Part shown: one piece after another, positions 24,748-32,265 of the stretch
Layout of the letters: the number at the start of each line of letters is the position of its first letter
How positions within the stretch are numbered: the stretch's first letter is position 1
Assembly (NCBI RefSeq): GCF_016905445.1
Contig: NZ_JAFEXF010000057.1
Location: 1-37,467 of the forward strand
DNA: 37,467 nucleotides
Reading direction: 5' to 3'
Origin: Streptomyces sp. G44
Lineage (GTDB): Bacteria > Actinomycetota > Actinomycetes > Streptomycetales > Streptomycetaceae
Position numbers and translations under genes: made by a program
The notes under the pieces: model-generated
What the model saw: only the letters and a program-made list of their open reading frames with translations
What the model was told of the DNA's origin: nothing
The model's database searches: none

Positions 24748-25209
24748 GCCTAACTCCCCTATTACTGGCCCTTGCACAGGACCGCACTTCGCGGACCCGG
24801 GTCAGACCTCACCCCCCAATGGTTGGGGGTGTGCGCCGGAACGCGTCGACCGCCGCTGAATGTATCTGCCCAACTGCCCTCTGCAACAGGTCAATCGGAC
24901 GAGAATTCTGGGCGCGCCGGATCGGCGATAGAGGGAGAGTCCACCAGAATCCCGGGCAAGTCGGGCCGGACAGAGACCGCAAAAGCCCCAAAGGGATGGC
25001 TCGCTTTGGCTGCTTCTTGTCGGCTCGGGGCCGACTTCGTATATGCGCTCGTCACAAACGGCGAAACAGGATTCCCAACTGTACCGCGCTCAACCATGCA
25101 GAATTGCCCCCTCCGCTTGTCAGCGGGAGAGGGCAATTCGGGTTATGCAGGGGAGTTGCGGAAATGGATCATCCCGCCGTCATCCGCCGTCATCCGCCGT
25201 CATCCGCCG
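24748..25209. other. Long non-coding gap between cspA and moaD
   Basis: No convincing reading frame is present. It holds the likely cspA leader with a CCCCCAA/TTGGGGG stem (24812-24829), a promoter-like pair (25017-25045), a strong hairpin (25101-25139) and 10-bp tandem repeats (25181-25220). It is A/T-richer than its surroundings at ~25030-25110. Confidence 0.6.
25052..25142 (+). ncRNA. Candidate small RNA (~90 nt)
   Basis: TTGTCG (25017-25022) and TATATG (25040-25045) are exactly 17 bp apart and would start a transcript near 25052. A ~16-bp stem (GAATTGCCCCCTCCGC against GCGGGAGAGGGCAATTC, 25101-25139) ends it. The hairpin could instead terminate the moaD transcript from the other strand, or do both. 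Confidence 0.35.
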
Positions 25210-25220
25210 TCATCCGCCGG
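25181..25220. repeat. 10-bp tandem repeat at the moaD stop codon
   Basis: CATCCGCCGT occurs three times head to tail, then CATCCGCCGG, with an imperfect copy just before. The array runs across the moaD stop (25210-25212) into its last codons. Confidence 0.85.
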
Positions 25221-25485
25221 CGACCGCCGGAATGATCGACACGCCCGCGCCGTCCGGGGTGGCGGTCTCCAGGCCCTGCTCGAACCGGACGTCGTCGTCG
25301 TTGACGTACACGTTCACGAAGCGGCGCAGCTTGCCCTGGTCGTCCAGGACGCGGGCGGCGATGCCGGTGTGGTTCTTCTCCAGGTCGGCGATGACCTCAC
25401 CCAGGGTCGCCCCCTCGGCGGCGACCTCGGCCTGCCCGCCGGTGTAGGTACGGAGGATGGTGGGGATACGGACGTTGACGCTCAT
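25210..25485 (-). CDS. MoaD/ThiS-family sulfur carrier protein
   Basis: The 91-residue beta-grasp protein has SVNVRIPTILRTYTGGQAEV, LGEVIADLEKNHTGI and NDDDVRFEQGLETATPDGAG, and ends in Gly-Gly, the thiocarboxylate-forming tail. Such carriers deliver sulfur, as CysO does for cysteine or ThiS for thiamine. GAGGTG precedes ATG 25485. It lies after thrC on the same strand with a 122-bp gap holding repeats. Its sulfur acceptor is unknown. Confidence 0.9.
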   Translation of the reverse strand: MSVNVRIPTILRTYTGGQAEVAAEGATLGEVIADLEKNHTGIAARVLDDQGKLRRFVNVYVNDDDVRFEQGLETATPDGAGVSIIPAVAGG

Positions 25486-25510
25486 GGGTTCACCTCGGTA
25501 GATCAAAGGG

Positions 25511-25582
25511 GCGCCCCGTCAGGAGCGCCCCGTCAGGGGCGCGGGGAACTGCGCGACCAGCCACGACGGCCCCGCAGCCGGA
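25511..25582. repeat. Repeat-rich spacer between thrC and moaD
   Basis: GCGCCCCGTCAGGA and GCGCCCCGTCAGGG are tandem (25511-25538). GCGCCCC-GTCA-GGGGCGC is a perfect hairpin (25525-25542). The next bases, GGGGCGCGGGGAACTGCGCG and on to ~25580, resemble an intergenic sequence I have seen dispersed in Streptomyces genomes. Confidence 0.65.
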
Positions 25583-25607
25583 AAGGGAAGCTCAGGCCCT
25601 ACGGCGG

Positions 25608-26918
25608 TCAGCCGGCCAGGCCCGCGGAGCGGAACGCCTCAAGGCTCGGCTTGATCGTCGCGGTGGCCTGCGACGTCTCGGCGACAGCGTCCAGCGTCTT
25701 CAGGCCATCCCCCGTGTTCAGCACCACCGTGGTGAGCGCCGGGTCGATGAGCCCCGCCTCGATCAGCTTCTTCGTGACGCCCACCGTCACACCCCCGGCG
25801 GTCTCCGCGAAGATGCCCTCGGTCCGCGCGAGGAGCTTGATCGCGTCGACGACCTGCTCGTCGTTCACGTCCTCCACCGCCCCGCCCGTGCGGCGCGCGA
25901 TGTCGAGCACGTACGGCCCGTCGGCGGGGTTGCCGATGGCCAGCGACTTGGCGATGGTGTCCGGCTTCTGCGGGCGCACCACGTCGTGCCCGGCCTTGAA
26001 CGCGGCCGACACGGGCGAGCAGCCTTCCGCCTGGGCGCCGAAGATCTTGTAGGGCTTGTCGGCGACGAGGCCGAGCGCGATCAGCTCCTTGAGCCCCTTG
26101 TCGATCTTCGTGAGCTGCGAGCCGGAGGCGATGGGGATGACCAGCTGGTCGGGCAGCTCCCAGCCGAGCTGCTCGCAGATCTCGTACGCGAGGGTCTTGG
26201 AGCCCTCGCCGTAGTAGGGCCGGAGGTTGACGTTGACGAAGCCCCAGCCCTCGCCCAGCGGGTCGCCGATCAGCTCGGAGCAGAAGCGGTTCACGTCGTC
26301 GTAGTTGCCCTCGATGCCGACGAGCTCGCCGCCGTAGACGGCCGCCATGACGACCTTGCCCTGCTCCAGGTCATGCGGGATGAACACGCAGGAGCGGAAG
26401 CCGGCGCGGGCGGCGGCGGCGCCGACGGCGCCCGCGAGGTTGCCGGTGGAGGAGCAGGACAGGGTGGTGAAGCCGAAGGCCCTGGCCGCCTCCAACGCCT
26501 GCGCGACGACGCGGTCCTTGAAGGAGTGCGTGGGGTTGCCGGAGTCGTCCTTGACGAACAGCTTGCCCTGCTCGACGCCGAGTTCCCGCGCGAGGTTGTC
26601 GGCCTTGACGAGCTTGGTCCAGCCGGGGTTCAGGTTCGGCTTGTCGGCCACGTCGGCGGGGACGGGGAGCAGCGGGGCGTAGCGCCAGATGTTGGCGGGC
26701 CCGGCCTCGATCCGCTCGCGGAGGGCTTCCGGGTCGCCGAGGGGCAGGTCGTACGCGACTTCGAGGGGGCCGAAACACTCGGCGCAGGCGAAGATCGGGC
26801 CCAGCGGGAAGCGCGTTCCGCATTCGCGGCAGGAGAGACCCGAGGCGGGACCGAGGTCGACGGTGGCGGGGGTACCGGTCGCGGCAGGGGTTTCGGTGGC
26901 GACAGTCTGCACAGCCAT
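25608..26918 (-). CDS. thrC: Threonine synthase
   Basis: The 436-residue PLP enzyme converts O-phosphohomoserine to threonine. It has an N-terminal zinc-knuckle pattern (C30, C33, C45, C48), the PLP-lysine motif GNPTHSFKDR (~residue 134) and STGNLAGAVGAAAARAG, and ends in the usual helices. ATG at 26918 fits the family N-terminus; an upstream in-frame ATG at 26942 lies inside the riboswitch P1 strand. An S-box riboswitch controls it, so SAM level should set how much phosphohomoserine goes to threonine rather than methionine. moaD follows. Confidence 0.96.
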   Translation of the reverse strand: MAVQTVATETPAATGTPATVDLGPASGLSCRECGTRFPLGPIFACAECFGPLEVAYDLPLGDPEALRERIEAGPANIWRYAPLLPVPADVADKPNLNPGWTKLVKADNLARELGVEQGKLFVKDDSGNPTHSFKDRVVAQALEAARAFGFTTLSCSSTGNLAGAVGAAAARAGFRSCVFIPHDLEQGKVVMAAVYGGELVGIEGNYDDVNRFCSELIGDPLGEGWGFVNVNLRPYYGEGSKTLAYEICEQLGWELPDQLVIPIASGSQLTKIDKGLKELIALGLVADKPYKIFGAQAEGCSPVSAAFKAGHDVVRPQKPDTIAKSLAIGNPADGPYVLDIARRTGGAVEDVNDEQVVDAIKLLARTEGIFAETAGGVTVGVTKKLIEAGLIDPALTTVVLNTGDGLKTLDAVAETSQATATIKPSLEAFRSAGLAG

Positions 26919-26937
26919 GGAGGCGAGGCCCTTTCTC

Positions 26938-27092
26938 CTCATCTTCCCCGCGGCGCATTTCGCCGCGAGACGGAATTGGCACCTTCCCTAGCCGGGAGCC
27001 TCGCGGCGCTGATCACTTCTGATCGCGGACGAGACCGGCTGGAGGGTTGCCGGGGCTTCAACGGGCCGTATCCCTCTGCCCCTCTGGATGAG
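26938..27092 (-). ncRNA. SAM-I (S-box) riboswitch upstream of thrC
   Basis: Reading towards thrC the leader holds P1 CTCATC (27092-27087) pairing with GATGAG (26943-26938). Also present are the conserved CCAGAGGGG, GGCCCGTTGAAGCC and GGCAACC (27051-27045), the GGTGCCAATTCC core (26983-26972), and a P4-like GCGGCG-AAATG-CGCCGC stem. This is the S-box consensus. The 3' P1 strand touches GAGGAGAAAGG, the ribosome-binding region, which suggests SAM blocks translation. Confidence 0.93.
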
Positions 27093-27227
27093 CGGTATTC
27101 GATTGTGACGCCAGGGCCCCCGACATGCGATGGTCACCGGCGTTGTCCAAGACTGTAACCGAAGCCCTGGACCCTTGAGATAGTCGTCCGAACCGCGAGA
27201 TGGATCACATACGGGAGGTCGCTGACC

Positions 27228-28181
27228 GTGCTGGAAGAGGTCGAGCGCTGGCTGAACAGGCGTTCCTGGTCGGTCGCCGACCGCCCCTTGGACCGGCTCG
27301 TCGCCGCCAAGCGCGCGTCCGGCACGACGGTGAGCGTCGTGCTGCCCGCCCTCGACGAACAGGAGACGGTCGGCGCGATCGTCACCGAGATCCGCCGCGC
27401 GCTGATGGAGCGCGCCCCGCTCGTCGACGAACTGGTGGTGATCGACTCCGGCTCCTCGGACCGCACGGCCGAGGTGGCGCGGGAGGCCGGCGCCCGGGTC
27501 GTCCACCGGGACGAGATCCTGCCGCGTGTCGCGCCGCTCCCCGGCAAGGGCGAGGTGCTGTGGCGCTCGCTGCTGGTGACGGGCGGCGACGTCGTGGCGT
27601 TCGTCGACGCGGACCTGCGGGAGTTCTCCGCCGACTTCGTCTCGGGGATAGTCGGCCCGCTGCTGACCGACCCGGACGTGGCGTTCGTCAAGGCGATGTA
27701 CGACCGGCCGCTCGGCGAGGCCGCCGGTCAGGGCGGCCGGGTGACGGAGCTGATGGCGCGCCCGCTGCTGAACATGCACTGGCCGCAGCTGGCCGGTTTC
27801 GTGCAGCCGCTGGGCGGTGAGTACGCGGCCCGCAGGTCGCTGCTCGAGCGGCTGCCGTTCCCCGTGGGGTACGGCGTGGAGCTGGGGCTGCTCGTCGACG
27901 CGCTGCACACGGTGGGCCTGGACGCGCTGGCGCAAGTCGACGTCGGGGTCCGCAAGCACCGCCACCAGGACGGGCAGGCGCTCGGGCGGATGGCGGCGGC
28001 GATCTACCGGACGGCGCAGGTGCGGCTCGCGCGCGGCCATCTCGTACGCCCCGAGCTGACGCAGTTCGAGCGTGACGAGGCGGGCGGACGCGGGTTCGTG
28101 CCGCGGACCCACGCGGTGGACACCGAGGAACGGCCGCCCATGACCGGCATCGTGGAGTACGCGCGCCGACGCGTGGCGTGA
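27228..28181 (+). CDS. gpgS: Glucosyl-3-phosphoglycerate synthase (GT81)
   Basis: The 317-residue GT-A glycosyltransferase has VSVVLPALDEQETVGAIV near the N-terminus, VIDSGSSDRTAEVAREAG, a DXD-type VDADLREF, and the RKHRHQDGQALGRMA acceptor-side segment. All are hallmarks of GpgS, which makes the precursor of glucosylglycerate or methylglucose polysaccharides. GGGAGG precedes GTG 27228. It is divergent from thrC and 52 bp before otsA. Confidence 0.92.
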   Translation: MLEEVERWLNRRSWSVADRPLDRLVAAKRASGTTVSVVLPALDEQETVGAIVTEIRRALMERAPLVDELVVIDSGSSDRTAEVAREAGARVVHRDEILPRVAPLPGKGEVLWRSLLVTGGDVVAFVDADLREFSADFVSGIVGPLLTDPDVAFVKAMYDRPLGEAAGQGGRVTELMARPLLNMHWPQLAGFVQPLGGEYAARRSLLERLPFPVGYGVELGLLVDALHTVGLDALAQVDVGVRKHRHQDGQALGRMAAAIYRTAQVRLARGHLVRPELTQFERDEAGGRGFVPRTHAVDTEERPPMTGIVEYARRRVA

Positions 28182-28220
28182 GCGGCCGGGACCGCACGTT
28201 TGCCCGGTGCCCGGACGGGC

Positions 28221-28234
28221 TACGTTTTGCCACA
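28221..28234 (+). promoter_or_regulatory. otsA -10 region, probably leaderless
   Basis: TACGTT (28221-28226) sits so that transcription would start at or next to ATG 28234. A TTTGCC-like -35 (28199-28204) is 16 bp upstream. No ribosome-binding site precedes the ATG. Confidence 0.4.
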
Positions 28235-29643
28235 TGGTGTCCGATCCCGCACAGGCAGCAGCAGCACAGGTACTCGTCGCGTCCAACCGCGGCCCCGTCT
28301 CGTACACGGTGGGAGAGGACGGTGAGCTGACCGCCAGGCGCGGCGGCGGCGGCCTCGTCTCCGGCCTGAGCGCCATCGGGGGTGAAACGGACGCCCTGTG
28401 GGTGTGCGCGGCGCTCTCCGAGGGCGACCGGGAGGCGGTGCGGCGCGGCGTCGGCGAGCCGGGCGTGCGGATGCTCGACGTCGACGCGGGTTCCCGCGAG
28501 GGCGTGCACGCGGCGGCGTACAACGGCATCGCCAACTCGGTCCTGTGGTTCGTGCACCACATGCTCTACCAGACGCCCCTGGAGCCGGTCTTCGGTCCGG
28601 AGTTCCGCGCGCAGTGGGCGGCGTACGAGACGTACAACCGCGCGTTCGCCGAGGCGCTGGCGGCCGAGGCGGCGCCCGGCGCGGCGGTTGTCGTGCAGGA
28701 CTACCACCTGACGCTGGTGCCGGGCATGCTGCGCGAGCTGCGCGAGGACCTGCGGATCGGCCACTTCTCGCACACCCCGTGGGCGCCGGCCGACTACTTC
28801 CGGATGCTGCCGGACGACGTGGCGGAGCAGGTGCTGCGCGGCATGCTCGGCGCGGACCGGCTCGGCTTCCTGACGCACCGCTGGGCGGACGCGTTCACGG
28901 AGTGCTGCGTGCGCGTGCTCGGCGGGACGTCGGGGACGCGGATCGGGGTGCACGGCCTGGGCGCCGACGCGGACTTCCTGCGGGAGCGCTCGCGGCGCGA
29001 GGACGTCGAGGAGCGCATGGCGACGCTGCGGGAGCAGGTGGGCGAGGGCCGCAGGACGATCGTGCGGGTGGACAGGACCGAGCTGTCCAAGAACATCGTG
29101 CGCGGCCTGCACGCCTACCGGGAGCTGCTGGAGACCCGCCCCGAGTGGCGCGAGCGGGTCGTCCACGTCGCCTTCGCCTACCCCTCGCGGCAGGACCTCG
29201 CGGTGTACCGCGACTACACGGCGGAGGTCTCGCGCGTCGCGCGGGAGATCAACTCCGCGTACGGCACGCCCGGCTGGACCCCGGTGCTCCTGCACGTCGA
29301 CGACGACTTCGCCCGCTCCCTGGCGGCGTACCGCCTCGCGGACGTGGCGCTGGTCAACCCCATCCGCGACGGCATGAACCTCGTCGCGAAGGAGGTCCCG
29401 GTGGTCTCCGACGAGGGCTGCGCGCTGGTCCTCTCGCGGGAGGCCGGGGCGTACGAGGAACTGGGCGAGGACGCGCTGGGGGTCAACCCCTACGACATCT
29501 CGGCCACGGCGCGGGCGCTGCACACCGGCCTGTCGATGCCGGCCGGTGAGCGCGCCGAGCGCACGAAGCGCCTCGCGGCGGCGGCGACGGCCCTGCCGCC
29601 CGCCCAGTGGTTCCTGGACCAGCTGCGGGCCCTCACCGGCTGA
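28234..29643 (+). CDS. otsA: Trehalose-6-phosphate synthase
   Basis: The 469-residue GT20 enzyme joins glucose from UDP-glucose (or GDP-glucose) to glucose-6-phosphate. It shows VASNRGPVSY, RRGGGGLVSGLSAIGG, WFVHHMLYQTPLEP, VQDYHLTLVPGMLRELR, IGHFSHTPWAPADYF and NPIRDGMNLVAKEV. ATG at 28234 is chosen for the VSDPA start; an in-frame GTG at 28207 is less likely. It ends inside the last codons of the opposing otsB, an 11-bp overlap. Confidence 0.97.
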   Translation: MVSDPAQAAAAQVLVASNRGPVSYTVGEDGELTARRGGGGLVSGLSAIGGETDALWVCAALSEGDREAVRRGVGEPGVRMLDVDAGSREGVHAAAYNGIANSVLWFVHHMLYQTPLEPVFGPEFRAQWAAYETYNRAFAEALAAEAAPGAAVVVQDYHLTLVPGMLRELREDLRIGHFSHTPWAPADYFRMLPDDVAEQVLRGMLGADRLGFLTHRWADAFTECCVRVLGGTSGTRIGVHGLGADADFLRERSRREDVEERMATLREQVGEGRRTIVRVDRTELSKNIVRGLHAYRELLETRPEWRERVVHVAFAYPSRQDLAVYRDYTAEVSRVAREINSAYGTPGWTPVLLHVDDDFARSLAAYRLADVALVNPIRDGMNLVAKEVPVVSDEGCALVLSREAGAYEELGEDALGVNPYDISATARALHTGLSMPAGERAERTKRLAAAATALPPAQWFLDQLRALTG

Positions 29644-30508
29644 CGGCCGCCGCGACCGACGAGAGCAGGTCCACCACTCCCGCCGGGCCGTCCACCACCA
29701 GGTCGGCCCGTGCGGAGAGTTCCGTCACCTCCGCGCTGCCGCTGCACACCAGCAGGCCCGCGAGGCCGTCCGAGCGGAGTTTCTCGACGGCGGCGAAGGC
29801 GGGGAGGTCGCCCAGGTCGTCGCCCGCGTAGAGCACGGACTCCGCGCCGACCTCGCGCAGGTACGCGGCGAGGGCGACGCCCTTGTCCATGCCCGGGGGG
29901 CGCAGTTCGAGGACCATGCGGCCGGGCTCGACGATCAGGCCGTGCCGGGCCGCCAGCTCGGTGAGCGGTGCGCGCAGCGCGTCGTAGGCGGCCTGCGGGT
30001 CCTGCGCGCGGCGGGTGTGGACGGCGACGGCGCGGCCCTTCTCCTCCATCCACGTGCCGCGCCAGGCGCCGATCTGGTCGAGGAAGCCCGGCAGTTCGGC
30101 GCGGACGGCCGCGACGCCGGGGTGCGCCTCGGCGGCCTGGACGGTGCCGGTGACCGCGTCCCAGCGCTCGGCGCCGTAGTGTCCGAGGACCACCAGGTGC
30201 TCCAGTCCGGGCACGCCCGCGAAGCCGCCGTAGCGCACGGCGACGCCCGCCGGGCGGCCGGTGACCACCGCGACGGAGCGCAGGCGCGGAGCGAGGGCGG
30301 CGAGCGCGGGCACGGCGTCCGGGTGGGCGCGGGCCTGCTCGGGGTCGGCCACGATCGGGGCGAGCGTGCCGTCGAAGTCGAGGGCCACGACACACCGTTC
30401 GGGCCGCGCGAGAAGCGCGGCGAGGCCGTCGCGGCCCGCCGTGGTCACGGGTTCCGGCAGGTGGGGGCGTCCCTGCCGGCCGGGCTGTGCGTACGTAGAG
30501 TCACCCAT
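29633..30508 (-). CDS. otsB: Trehalose-6-phosphate phosphatase
   Basis: The 291-residue HAD phosphatase has DFDGTLAPIV (nucleophile Asp), the SVAVVTGRPAG and GHYGAERWD middle motifs, and YAGDDLGDLPAFAAV as the metal site. It removes phosphate from trehalose-6-phosphate. It is the last of three close genes after the lipoprotein and DUF3263 genes (gaps 9 and 19 bp) and meets otsA tail to tail with an 11-bp overlap. Confidence 0.96.
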   Translation of the reverse strand: MGDSTYAQPGRQGRPHLPEPVTTAGRDGLAALLARPERCVVALDFDGTLAPIVADPEQARAHPDAVPALAALAPRLRSVAVVTGRPAGVAVRYGGFAGVPGLEHLVVLGHYGAERWDAVTGTVQAAEAHPGVAAVRAELPGFLDQIGAWRGTWMEEKGRAVAVHTRRAQDPQAAYDALRAPLTELAARHGLIVEPGRMVLELRPPGMDKGVALAAYLREVGAESVLYAGDDLGDLPAFAAVEKLRSDGLAGLLVCSGSAEVTELSARADLVVDGPAGVVDLLSSVAAAVSR

Positions 30509-30527
30509 GGGCCCGACCTTAACCGCG

Positions 30528-30782
30528 TCAGCGCTCTTCGCGCCGCGACTCCCGCACCCGGCGCAGCCGATTGACCGTAATCGGATCGTGCGCGAGGGCC
30601 CGGGGGTCGTCGAGAAGGGCGTTCAGGAGCTGGTAGTAGCGCACCGGGACCATGCCCAGCTCCTCGCGGACGGCGCGTTCCTTCGCGCCGGGGCCCGGCC
30701 AGTCGCGCCGCTCCAGCGCGAGGACGGCGCGGTCCCGCTCGGAGAGTCCGCGCCCGGGGCGTGTCCGGTCGTCGTCGGTCAT
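30528..30782 (-). CDS. DUF3263 protein
   Basis: The 84-residue protein has LSERDRAVLALERRDWPGPG, then KERAVREELGM and RYYQLLNALL, the DUF3263 pattern found throughout actinobacteria, probably a helix-turn-helix. Its role is unknown. It sits between the sugar-binding lipoprotein gene and otsB in one probable operon. Confidence 0.9.
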   Translation of the reverse strand: MTDDDRTRPGRGLSERDRAVLALERRDWPGPGAKERAVREELGMVPVRYYQLLNALLDDPRALAHDPITVNRLRRVRESRREER

Positions 30783-30791
30783 GCGGTCACG

Positions 30792-32057
30792 CTATTCCGC
30801 GTCCTCCGCGGCCGCCGCCTTGGTCTGGATCCGGCCGAGGACCATGGAGGGGTTGCCGTTCTCGGTGACGGTCTTGCCGATGTTGTTCTTGATGTCGGCC
30901 GAGACCTGCGCCCACGACGTCTTGCCCACCGGGTAGAGCTGAGAGGTCGGCAGCTCCTTGAGGAACTTGCCGAGTTCGGTGTGGCCGCGGTCCTTGGCCA
31001 TCGCGTCGAACGCGGAGGTCGTCACGGGCAGCATGTCGTACTCGTTGGAGAAGTCGAGCACGTTCTTCTTGCTGTAGACGAAGTCGAGGAATTTGCCGGC
31101 CTCCTTGCGGTGGCCGTTCTGCTTGAACGCCATCATCCAGTCGGCGACGCCCATCGTGGCCCGCGCCTTGCCGTTGATGCCGGGCGCCGGCACCATGCCG
31201 AACTTCACGCCCTTCTTGGCGGCCATCTTCATCAGCGTCGGGTGGCCGTTGAGCATGCCGACCTCGCCGCGCGAGAACGCCGCGAACGCCTCGGCGCGGT
31301 TCAGCTCGCCGGGCGCCTTCGGCCCGGTCAGGCCCTTGCCGACCAGCTCGTCGCGGAGCCAGGAGAACGTCTTGGCGTTCTGCTTGGAGTCGATGTCGTA
31401 CGTGCCGATGTTGTTGGTGTAACCGCCGCCGCCGCTCAGCATCCACATCAGCGTCTCGGCGGGCGCCTCCTCGGGGCCCAGCGGCAGCGCGTACGGGATC
31501 TTCACGCCGCGCGCCTTGAGGGCCTTCGCGGCGGCCTGGAGCTGGCTCCAGCTCTGCGGCGGGGTGAGGCCCGCGTCCTTGAAGAGCTTGGTGTTGTAGA
31601 AGAGCAGGCGCGTGGAGGAGGCGAACGGCATGCCGTACTGGATGCGCTTGACCTCGCCGGCCTGGGAGAGGGGTGCCATGAAGTCGGCCTGGGTGGCGAT
31701 GGAGAGCAGTTCGTCGGCCTCGTAGAGCTTGCCCTGCGCGGCGTAGTCGGCGTACGCGCCGATCTGCGCCAGGTCGGGGGCGTCGCCCTTCTTGACCATC
31801 TCCTTGACCTCGCGGTCCACGTCGTTCCAGGACAGGACGGTGACGTCGACCTTGATGCCGGGGTTCTCGGCCTCGAAGGCCTTGCTGAGCTTGTCCCAGT
31901 ACTTCTTGGAGCTGTTGGCCGCGGAGTCGCCGTAGTCGGCGGCCACCAGCTTGAGGGTGACGTCGCCGGAGTCGCCGGGACCACCGCAGCCGGCGAGCAC
32001 TCCCGCCATGCCCAGTACGGCCACCGCCGCGGTCAGTCCTGTCACGCGCCGCTGCAC
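30792..32057 (-). CDS. Extracellular sugar-binding lipoprotein of an ABC importer
   Basis: The 421-residue protein has a lipoprotein signal (TGLTAAVAVLGMAGVLAGCG, lipobox LAGC). A type-1 solute-binding fold follows, with VDVTVLSWNDVDREVKEMV, GDAPDLAQIGAYADY and the later NGHPTLMKMAA and GVADWMMAFKQ segments. It would capture a sugar outside the membrane; no permease or ATPase gene is near. GTG at 32057 fits the signal peptide. A DasR-like site lies 97 bp upstream, midway to the divergent SIS gene, suggesting an amino sugar or chitin-type link, though its operon with otsB points to trehalose. Confidence 0.88.
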   Translation of the reverse strand: MQRRVTGLTAAVAVLGMAGVLAGCGGPGDSGDVTLKLVAADYGDSAANSSKKYWDKLSKAFEAENPGIKVDVTVLSWNDVDREVKEMVKKGDAPDLAQIGAYADYAAQGKLYEADELLSIATQADFMAPLSQAGEVKRIQYGMPFASSTRLLFYNTKLFKDAGLTPPQSWSQLQAAAKALKARGVKIPYALPLGPEEAPAETLMWMLSGGGGYTNNIGTYDIDSKQNAKTFSWLRDELVGKGLTGPKAPGELNRAEAFAAFSRGEVGMLNGHPTLMKMAAKKGVKFGMVPAPGINGKARATMGVADWMMAFKQNGHRKEAGKFLDFVYSKKNVLDFSNEYDMLPVTTSAFDAMAKDRGHTELGKFLKELPTSQLYPVGKTSWAQVSADIKNNIGKTVTENGNPSMVLGRIQTKAAAAEDAE

Positions 32058-32153
32058 AGCTGTCCCACCCTCATTGCTTTCGCGTACCGGGGCCGCTGCG
32101 CCCCACCGCTGTCGAACTGCGATTTTCCCCCGAGTTTCCCCCAGGTCCGAACA

Positions 32154-32169
32154 CAAGGTCTACACCAGC
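32154..32169. promoter_or_regulatory. DasR-like site (dre) between lipoprotein and SIS genes
   Basis: CAAGGTCTACACCAGC keeps the GGTCTA-ACCAG core of the DasR site ACTGGTCTAGACCAGT (11 of 16). It lies 97 bp from each divergent start codon (32057 and 32266). Confidence 0.6.
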
Positions 32170-32265
32170 CCAGTATCACTTGTGCAACGGACGCCCGTTG
32201 CAGCCCCGTCCCCGGCCTGCTAAGCACGTCACGTTCACGTCCCGCACGACGAGGAGCCTCGCCGC

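Noticed and set aside
25181..25220. Short CRISPR-like array
   Set aside because: Units are 10 bp and contiguous, with no spacers and no cas genes.
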